Source: Candidatus Thorarchaeota archaeon (GTDB lineage: Archaea; Asgardarchaeota; Thorarchaeia; Thorarchaeales; Thorarchaeaceae). Taken from it: a DNA stretch of 8,192 nucleotides. The notes beneath the pieces are model-generated. The model made no database searches, was not told where the DNA came from, and saw only the letters and a program-made list of their open reading frames with translations. The position numbers and the translations under genes were made by a program. The stretch is taken from the NCBI GenBank assembly GCA_004524595.1, contig SDOA01000153.1, forward strand, positions 1 to 8,192, in the 5' to 3' direction. This document shows, piece after piece, positions 1 to 6,300 of the stretch (the first letter of the stretch is position 1; every line of letters starts with the position of its first letter).

Positions 1-708
1 GCCAATTCCTCGTACATCATACTTCCAGACGCCAAATGGGAGTAATTCTAATTTTTTAAAATCTCGTCTTGATGTGAATGTAGCAAGGACGTCATCATAT
101 CTCTTTGAAGCAATGTCATCTGCACCATATAGTCTTTTGAAAGATACCTGATTTGGTATCCATTCTGTCAGGAATAGAGTCAAAATATCATCCAGAGAGT
201 AATCATCGAACCAATTAGTCATAGCAATAGAAAGGCCGAGTATGAATCCTTTAGAACGTATAAGACGTACCAGTGAAATTGGGTCATAACTATAGCTTTC
301 AGTCACCTTCATTACTTCTAATATCTTCTCTTTACGCAAAGCAGGAATTGAAAGTGATACAACTCGTACCTCTATTTGGTATAGCTGGTCCAGCATATCT
401 TCTGTTAGACCAACTCCACTTGTTTGTATTTCAATTTGAGCCAAAGAAGTCGCAACTTTACTGAGAATTGTGAGAGTATCTCTGATGTAAGGCATGTTGA
501 GTGTTGGTTCACCTTGACTTGTGATTATTACGACTCTTACTTGATCTGTAGCATATCTGATTCTTTTCTCGATTTCTCCGGCCCATCTTTCGAAGTCATT
601 CTTCCAGATTGCGTTGAATTTTGTCAAGTGTTGTTTGTAAATACAGAAACTACAATCGTTCATGCATCCAGCAGGGACTGCAATCTGGAGCGACCCTATC
701 ACTGCCAA
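1..708 (-). CDS. Radical SAM domain protein, C-terminus cut by window edge
   Basis: The minus strand is open for 236 codons from position 708 to the left edge. The product has a classic radical SAM cluster loop, CMNDCSFC, with Cys15, Cys19 and Cys22 (C-x3-C-x2-C), which would hold a [4Fe-4S] cluster that cleaves S-adenosylmethionine. A GEPTL segment at residues 66-70 fits the family's SAM-binding glycine-rich strand. The last residues read PFGVWKYDVRGIG, and the protein continues outside the window. The start is either TTG at 708 or GTG at 702; both follow an AGGAGG box (spacing 4 and 10 nt), and an in-frame TAG lies just upstream, so no longer N-terminus is possible. The cluster sits only 14 residues from the start, so there is no N-terminal accessory domain. 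The substrate cannot be told from this fragment; the radical SAM assignment itself is firm. Plus-strand open frames here are shadows. Confidence 0.93.
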   Translation of the reverse strand, partial: MAVIGSLQIAVPAGCMNDCSFCIYKQHLTKFNAIWKNDFERWAGEIEKRIRYATDQVRVVIITSQGEPTLNMPYIRDTLTILSKVATSLAQIEIQTSGVGLTEDMLDQLYQIEVRVVSLSIPALRKEKILEVMKVTESYSYDPISLVRLIRSKGFILGLSIAMTNWFDDYSLDDILTLFLTEWIPNQVSFKRLYGADDIASKRYDDVLATFTSRRDFKKLELLPFGVWKYDVRGIG

Positions 709-710
709 GT

Positions 711-718
711 TTCCTCCT
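711..718 (-). promoter_or_regulatory. Ribosome binding site of the radical SAM gene
   Basis: The minus strand reads AGGAGGAA directly after an in-frame TAG stop. It sits 4 nt before TTG (708) and 10 nt before GTG (702), so it supports a start in this short interval but does not decide between the two codons. Confidence 0.75.
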
Positions 719-741
719 AGTAGCTATAATGACAATGAATC

Positions 742-749
742 AATATAAT
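742..749 (-). promoter_or_regulatory. Possible TATA box for the radical SAM gene
   Basis: The minus strand reads ATTATATT. An archaeal start site about 26 nt downstream would fall near 720, giving a very short leader that just includes the AGGAGG box. This is inferred from spacing and base content only; the surrounding DNA is AT-rich, so chance matches are likely. Confidence 0.35.
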
Positions 750-933
750 GATGAGAGAAGAGTCAATTCTTACTACATGCGAGAATTGCTTGCAAAAGAT
801 GTCACTAGTTTTTGATCAGTCTGTAGAAAATAGTTCTATGTTAATAATTCATAGGAGATTCATGACTAACGTGTGATATATGAGCTTTGAGTATCAAATT
901 TAGCTTTATTTATACTGAGTTCAGCTCTCACTC

Positions 934-991
934 AAAAAAATCCAACTAAACTATGGTCCATAAATGACCATAGTAATTAATCTGAAAAAAA
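934..991 (-). terminator. Hairpin flanked by T tracts, downstream of the coiled-coil gene
   Basis: Read on the minus strand, the coiled-coil gene stop (1005-1007) is followed by T7 (991-985), then a perfect 9-bp inverted repeat, ACTATGGTC / GACCATAGT (950-958 and 966-974, loop of 7 nt), then a second T7 (940-934). Archaeal RNA polymerase can stop at T-rich tracts, so this is a good termination zone. The hairpin could also be a protein-binding palindrome. The rest of 709-1004 shows no gene, RNA or repeat that I can support. Confidence 0.55.
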
Positions 992-1004
992 CCGCTTAAC
1001 TCTT

Positions 1005-1982
1005 TCATGCTTCCTCCTCTCGCCTCAACCGCTCCTTTTCTAAATCTCGGATCCTCTTTTCTTTATCATCCTCGGCCTTCTTTATTCGTTTGCCAACATC
1101 ACTAATACGTTTCTCAGCGCTTGATAACTCCTTCTTCCTGCGATTTTCTGCATTCTTGTATTCCTTGTTTGCTTCATTAAATTCCTTCTTTGCCAAACTC
1201 AGCTCCCGTTCTAAGCTCTCGGCACGGGTTCTTTTAGTTTGAGCAACGACGAGATATCGTTCTACCTCTTCATTAAGACGGGAATTCAATTTTGCTAACT
1301 CTGATTGGAGTTGTTCACGTTCAATATTGAGGGCTTTGATATCAGATTCAAGCGTTCTGATCTTCTCATCACGTACAGGTATATAGTCAACAGGAGTACT
1401 AGGGCGTTGAATCACTGGAGCAGGTTCTTCTATTATTAGCTCCTCAGAGGTCGATATCTCCATTTCGTCATCGGTAGATTCTTCCTCTTCTTCATCTTCC
1501 ATATCCTCTTCCTCCACAAGCTCTTCAAGTACCTCGGACTCATCTGTTTCTTCTGATGATTCTATCTCTTCAGTTTCTACTTCATTGTCTATCGATACTG
1601 CCATCTCCTCTGCCTTAGCGCGAGCTTCAGCAGCTCGGACCTTCTCAAGAATATCTTTGACAACTTCCTTACCTCGTTCGTAGTCCATTGGTTCAGGTTC
1701 AGAAATTTCCTCTTCTGATGAAATACGTTCGTCTTCATGGGCAGTGGTTTCAATTGGCGTTTCATCAATATCAATTGCTTCAGGCTCGAATACATCTTCA
1801 CTGGGAGAAACGAGTTCCTTGTCTTCAACAGCTATAGAGGACTCCGCAGGTGATAGATCCTCAGGTTCATCAATCGATTCTGGTTGCGAATCCTCTTCCT
1901 TTACTAGTAGTGAGGCTCCACAGCGAGCACAGTACTTTCGCATTATATCATTTGCTTTTCCACACTTCGGACATGTCTTAAT
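1005..1982 (-). CDS. Zinc ribbon / acidic linker / coiled-coil protein, probable ATT start
   Basis: The 325-residue product has three parts. Residues 1-22 form a short zinc ribbon with Cys4, Cys7, Cys18 and Cys21 (CPKCG, ten residues, CARCG), as in the many archaeal proteins that start with a treble-clef-like ribbon. Residues about 30-190 are very rich in Glu, Asp and Ser and are probably disordered, apart from a charged Ala-rich helix near 105-126. Residues about 201-325 are a continuous Lys/Glu/Arg coiled coil with no membrane segment, so the protein is probably cytoplasmic and multimeric. The first ATG (1943) would delete half of the zinc ribbon and has no ribosome binding site. The frame extends upstream to a TAG at 1997-1995, and the only usable position is ATT at 1982, 9 nt after AGGAG. 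The function is unknown; a scaffold or adaptor role is only a guess. It is a single gene divergent from the one at 2175. Confidence 0.85.
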   Translation of the reverse strand: MKTCPKCGKANDIMRKYCARCGASLLVKEEDSQPESIDEPEDLSPAESSIAVEDKELVSPSEDVFEPEAIDIDETPIETTAHEDERISSEEEISEPEPMDYERGKEVVKDILEKVRAAEARAKAEEMAVSIDNEVETEEIESSEETDESEVLEELVEEEDMEDEEEEESTDDEMEISTSEELIIEEPAPVIQRPSTPVDYIPVRDEKIRTLESDIKALNIEREQLQSELAKLNSRLNEEVERYLVVAQTKRTRAESLERELSLAKKEFNEANKEYKNAENRRKKELSSAEKRISDVGKRIKKAEDDKEKRIRDLEKERLRREEEA

Positions 1983-1991
1983 TTCTTTCCA

Positions 1992-1996
1992 CTCCT
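1992..1996 (-). promoter_or_regulatory. Ribosome binding site that supports the ATT start
   Basis: The minus strand reads AGGAG, 9 nt before the ATT codon at 1982. No comparable box precedes the ATG at 1943, and the first in-frame stop upstream overlaps this site, so it decides the start. A possible TATA element (AGTATATTTT on the minus strand, about 2005-2014) lies close upstream but would place the transcript start too near the ATT to include this box. A box further upstream, near 2066-2074, is an alternative. Confidence 0.6.
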
Positions 1997-2118
1997 AAGT
2001 AATCAAAATATACTATTACTTCTACAACATCTGCAGATTTAGATTTGATGTTTTTTCATTTTGTGATAATAAGTAGGTGCAAAAACAACGTAGCACTGAT
2101 TCTAAAAAATTGCGATAC

Positions 2119-2126
2119 TTAATATA
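2119..2126 (+). promoter_or_regulatory. TATA box for the gene at 2175
   Basis: TTAATATA would direct a transcript start near 2148, giving a leader of about 27 nt. The leader contains GGAG at 2163-2166, 8 nt before the ATG at 2175. Both spacings are typical for archaea, so this is one of the better promoters in the window. The 192-nt interval 1983-2174 is otherwise a divergent promoter region with no coding signal. Confidence 0.55.
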
Positions 2127-2174
2127 GGCAGTCAACATTCAATAAAAGACCCATAACTGTGCGGAGAGTTAACA

Positions 2175-2765
2175 ATGGGAAAGAAAATAGATGTCAAGAA
2201 AGCACTTTCAAAGTTCAGGAATCACTGGATTCACGAGAATGATATTCGACCACTGCGTGAAATGGAAGAGAGCGCTAGGACTGAAATTGAAAATATACTC
2301 AGTACAGTTCCTGATGATAATCTCAAAGAGAGCCTGAGTAACTATATCAGTCAACTCCCCTATATGGATTTGGCAGGCATTAATTGGGTAATGGACAACA
2401 ACAGCATCCAAGAAATTAGAGGAGCATTCACGACACTATTCGATGATAAGAAGACCGAGGCTGAGAGATTGGATGCTATGTGGGCATTAGAGGGAGTGGG
2501 ACACATTTACTCAACCATTTTTCTAGATATAGCTACCAGGGGAGGATATTTGATCTATACTTCCGACCTTGTCCCAGCACTGAAGGAGGCTGAACCAGGC
2601 TCGCTCCATGAAGATTTCATTGAGGTATGGACCATAGAGGACCTCGAGTATTTTGTAGCGGCTTGCCGTAAGTTCAACAAGAAATATGGCTTTGAATCCT
2701 ATGCAGAACTACGAGCGTTTCTCAGGAATGGATATGGAAGCGAGTGGACTTTCGAAGGTTTTTGA
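2175..2765 (+). CDS. Hypothetical soluble helical protein, 196 residues
   Basis: I do not recognise this family. The ATG has GGAG 8 nt upstream and a TATA box about 52 nt upstream. The 196-residue product has no signal peptide, no membrane segment and no Cys pair. It appears mainly alpha-helical and acidic: a basic N-terminal tail (KKIDVKKALSKFRNHW), a charged helix, then an alternating helical region to about residue 110. A more hydrophobic stretch with ATRGGYLIYTSD follows near 120-132, and the C-terminal helix is rich in aromatic residues, ending GYGSEWTFEGF. Composition and codon use look like a real gene, and the opposite strand offers only a short shadow. It stands alone, divergent from the coiled-coil gene and convergent with the interrupted gene at 2804, so context gives no functional hint. 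Confidence 0.85.
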   Translation: MGKKIDVKKALSKFRNHWIHENDIRPLREMEESARTEIENILSTVPDDNLKESLSNYISQLPYMDLAGINWVMDNNSIQEIRGAFTTLFDDKKTEAERLDAMWALEGVGHIYSTIFLDIATRGGYLIYTSDLVPALKEAEPGSLHEDFIEVWTIEDLEYFVAACRKFNKKYGFESYAELRAFLRNGYGSEWTFEGF

Positions 2766-2803
2766 AGCATATTCTAAGTGTATATCAAACGACGATGGAT
2801 GGT

Positions 2804-3097
2804 TTAACTGCTACTTGGTTCTTCTTCTTCCTTTGTTATAATTTCAATATCGAGAATTCGATTGATGTCGGTATAATCATCTGTGGGAGGTACTGATTCA
2901 TCCTTGAGAATCATCGCAATTAAGTCTGTAGCTACTTCAATAGCTTCTTGCGCAACTTTCTCAATCGCCAAAAGGGTTTTTGTCTCATATTCTGATACTT
3001 ACTCCTTTTGCCATTCTTCAACAAGCTTAATTCTATGTCGACCGTGATAGAGCTTCTGAAGATGCCGCTTCTTTTGGCACTCTTGCAAAGATGGCAT
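2804..3097 (-). pseudogene. Small gene interrupted by an in-frame TAA
   Basis: The minus strand has an ATG at 3097 with TAGGAG 8 nt upstream and a TATA box at 3143-3150. It encodes 32 residues starting MPSLQECQKKRHLQKL, rich in Lys, Arg and His, then meets TAA at 3001-2999. The same frame continues for 64 codons of protein-like sequence (VSEYETKTLLAIEKVAQEAI, a probable amphipathic helix, then an acidic tail ending EEEEPSSS) to a second TAA at 2806-2804. The full product would be 97 codons. The second half has no ribosome binding site or start of its own close to the stop. The simplest reading is a single nonsense change, for example from CAA or GAA, or a sequencing error. Pyrrolysine is not an explanation because that uses TAG. 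The intact family is not recognised. Confidence 0.65.
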
Positions 3098-3142
3098 GGT
3101 TAGTTCTCCTAATGATTGTGTCAATCTCGAACTCTTTAATCA

Positions 3143-3150
3143 GTTTATAC
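3143..3150 (-). promoter_or_regulatory. TATA box upstream of the interrupted gene
   Basis: The minus strand reads GTATAAAC preceded by AAAG, which resembles an archaeal TATA box with an upstream purine element. A start site about 26 nt downstream falls near 3121, so the leader would contain TAGGAG (3111-3106) ahead of the ATG at 3097. The intact control signals suggest that the gene was disrupted recently or is still transcribed. Confidence 0.5.
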
Positions 3151-3260
3151 CTTTGCATAATCATTTTTGATTGCTTTTTTATGATTTAACAGCTTAAAGA
3201 GCTCCTCTATAACAAGAATAAATCAAAACTTTAAATGAGATAAGAAGGAGGTATTTTAAA

Positions 3261-3299
3261 GTGCCAGCTCTTCAACATAAAACAATTTCATCGTCTTGA
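3261..3299 (+). other. Mini-ORF after a strong ribosome binding site, possible gene relic
   Basis: AGGAGG at 3246-3251 lies 9 nt before a GTG at 3261 that opens a frame of only 12 codons (MPALQHKTISSS) ending in TGA at 3297-3299. A TATAA at 3208-3212 is correctly placed for a transcript starting near 3236. If the TGA is ignored the frame runs to TAA at 3369-3371 but then overlaps the hairpin, so a longer real protein is unlikely. It may be a leader peptide, a decayed gene start or chance. Apart from this and the hairpin at 3338, the gap 3098-3380 shows nothing more that I can support. Confidence 0.25.
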
Positions 3300-3337
3300 C
3301 CTGTTCATTTTATGATTACTTATCACACTAGAAAGTT

Positions 3338-3367
3338 ACAGGCTTGGATGATGAGTTCCAAGCCTGT
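3338..3367 (-). terminator. Perfect 11-bp hairpin after the surface protein gene
   Basis: ACAGGCTTGGA (3338-3348) and TCCAAGCCTGT (3357-3367) are perfect inverted repeats around an 8-nt loop. The hairpin lies 13 nt past the stop codon of the large minus-strand gene. The DNA after it on that strand begins AACTTTCTAG and has no strong T tract, so this is not a textbook intrinsic terminator. It may protect the 3' end of the mRNA or bind a protein. The position makes a link to the large gene likely. Confidence 0.6.
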
Positions 3368-3380
3368 GTAATCTATAGAT

Positions 3381-6300
3381 TCATTTTTTCTTCTTAATGA
3401 TAAAAATCACGAATCCCACAGCGAACACTGCAACAGCCGCACCTATACCAATCACAAGGCCGCTCTCAAATTGAAGTCCATTACCAGTCGTGTTACTAAT
3501 GGATGTAGTGGTAGTTATAGTGGTCGTAGTTATGGTCGTACTGGTAGTAGTGGTAGTCGTGCTATCAAGTGTGGTCAATGCAACAACGTTTGAAAGTTGG
3601 CCATAATTGGGCACTTCGTCAAAGGCTACAATTGCAAACCAGTATTCAGTATTTGGAGTCAGACCCGTAATATTTCTATATTCCACTGTCCCGTTAACTG
3701 AAGGTGTCCATGACTGCTCGTATACGATTGCTGCATCCCAGTTGTCCTCTGAGATTGCTTCTGTTGTTGAGTACTTCAAGATGTAACCACTAGCTATCCC
3801 AGTGCTTCCGTCATCACCAGGTGCAGTCCAAGTCATATACACAGAAGTGGACATGATATTGTCAACGGTAAGGTCCGTAATTTTGCCGGGTGATACATAA
3901 TCACCAACCAGAGTGCTTGGACTGTTTGATATTGCCCCAATGTTACCATCTTTATCAAGTGCCCGAATTGCAAACCAATATTCTTGACCAGTTGAGAGAC
4001 CAGTTATCTGATGCGATTCTAGACTGTTTGGCGCAAGAGGTATCCATGCCTGAGTATAGGTTGTAGCATTGCTCCAGTTTTCTTCAATAATTGGTCCGCT
4101 GGATGACCATTTGACAATGTAAGAAGACACGGTTCCTATATCGCCATTTTCTCCAGGAGCATTCCAGTTGAGCACTAGAGAGGTCTGTGTCACATCACTT
4201 ATGACAATATCATCTATTGCGCCTGGTGGAACTGAGTCAAACATAGGATCAGTCGATTGGAGGTACTCCTGATAGTCGGATAAAAGATCCGTATCTGGAT
4301 CAGAAGAGAAAACATCACTGCCTGCAGCAATCTCATACTCATCAACAAGAAAGTCGAGGTCAGTGTCAATATATCTGCACTTGTGTGTGGGATCGCCAAG
4401 AGGTGCAATACCAGGCCATGGATAGAAGTCAGGTTCTGGAGTTAAGGCGAGACTTAGGCAGAAGATCTTTCCATAACTACCAGACCATCCAACTGTGACG
4501 ATTATCTCAAGTACATTATCACCATCAAAGTCAACCACTGTTGGAATTCCCCATCCAAAATCACCTAGAGGATATTTCCACTCTCCAAAACCGCTCTCTC
4601 CATCTATGCAGTGGAGATAATTATCTTTGGATGTCACCAATATCTCTAACTCACTATCCATATCGACATCGGCCACGGATGCACCACAGTGAATATTGTC
4701 ATCGGTATGATACGTCCACACCAAATGCCCCGTTGAGTTCAGACAATAGACATTTCCATCACGAGAGGGTACTATCGCCTCGAAATCACCATCATTATCG
4801 ACATCTACAACTGTAGCAGAGGAGAGAGCGTAGTCACTAGTAGAATACACCCACTCCCTTGTTCCATTAACGCCATTGATGCAGTGAATGTCCGTATCAA
4901 ATGCTCCAACAAAGACCTCTAAGTCACCGTCGAGATCAATGTCTGCTATCACTGGAGAATATCCAGATGGCCGATAGATATCGGTGTATTTCCATAGCTC
5001 TGAACCATCTGAAGCATTGAGACAGTATATAGTACCGTCCCATGAACCAAAGACAATATCGATTTGTCCATCATGATTGAGGTCTGCTGCACTTGGGGAA
5101 GGAGCTATCAATCCTGTCGTTGTAAAGTTCCAAATCTGCTTTCCAGTACTTCCATTGAGGCAGTAAACATGAGGGTCTGCTGTGGCTGCCGACCCAACTA
5201 TAATCTCAAAGGCACCATCATTATTGGTGTCACACACACACCCAGCATCAGCCAATGTGTTAATTGATGTGAAATTCCAGAGCTGGACTCCATCAACAGC
5301 CCTATAGCAATAGCATACGTTAGAATGAACAGCTACTACTTCAAGTAACGAGTCTCCGTTTACATCCTCAGCAAAAATTGTATCAATCATCGTAAAGCTA
5401 TAGGTGTGATTCCACAACTGCTCCATTGAAGAACCATCGTAACATAATAAAAGACCAGCAAATGCCGTGAGGAGATCCAACTGGCCATCATTATTTACAT
5501 CCACAACAAGAGGAGAATTAGGTACAAATGATTCCACAACTAGGGACCACTCCTCGTGAGGATATACAGTTATTCCGTCAAGAGGGTCTGCTGCGATAAT
5601 AAATTCTGTATAATCATCCACAAAATCTCCGTCGGAATCTGCAGCATTCTCATCAAGACCTACAATAATCTCATAGTTGTCAGTAAGATGGTCATTGTCA
5701 GTGTCTATGAAGCAACCAGTGAGATAGGGGTCTCCTCTGGAGCCAACGCCTGTCCATGGATGAGGAGCATACGGAGTAGGAGCTTCCAGACAGTAGATAT
5801 TTCGGTCATTGGATCCAAAAACGATCTCTATTCGACCATCACCATCTAAATCTCCCACGTACGGAGCAGAGTCTATTTCACCTGCCGTTTGATAATACCA
5901 ATCAGTTGCACCGGATTTCGAGTCGATGCAGTACATTGCATAGTCATGAGATCCAACAAAGACCTCTAGCACATCATCTCCATCTACATTCACAGCACAC
6001 GAAGCCGCATAGATATCATTACTGGTAGCTTTTGTCCACTTTTGAGTACCAGATTCACCATCAATACAATGGAGGTAGTTATCAAATGTACCCACAAACA
6101 CATCAAGTGTCCCATCACTTCCAGAATCAGCAATACACGGTGTTGATATGATAGGATATGATCCCACAAAATAATTCCATTCGAAGCCACCCATGGTTCC
6201 GTTTAGACAATAGACATGACCATCATTTGTTCCAAAGACAATTTCCTTGATAGGGTCTTCATCTAGGTTGGCAACTGCGGCTGTGTAGGAGGAATGTCCA

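Noticed and set aside
273..815. Plus-strand open frames of 63-98 codons
   Set aside because: They lie opposite the radical SAM gene, which has a clear cluster motif on the minus strand; their residues are low in structure and have no ribosome binding sites.
1744..1998. Plus-strand Ser-rich frame of 84 codons
   Set aside because: It is the antisense of the Glu/Asp-rich linker of the coiled-coil protein; Ser-rich antisense is expected from GAA/GAT-rich DNA.
2804..3097. TAA in the small gene read as a recoded amino acid
   Set aside because: Pyrrolysine uses TAG and selenocysteine uses TGA; no system for TAA recoding is expected here, and no recoding structure is apparent.
3338..3367. Hairpin as part of a transposon end or CRISPR repeat
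   Set aside because: It occurs once, has no flanking direct repeats and no nearby transposase or Cas gene.
3504..3560. GTAGT-like tandem DNA repeat as a regulatory or CRISPR element
   Set aside because: It is fully explained as Thr codons of the stalk read on the minus strand.
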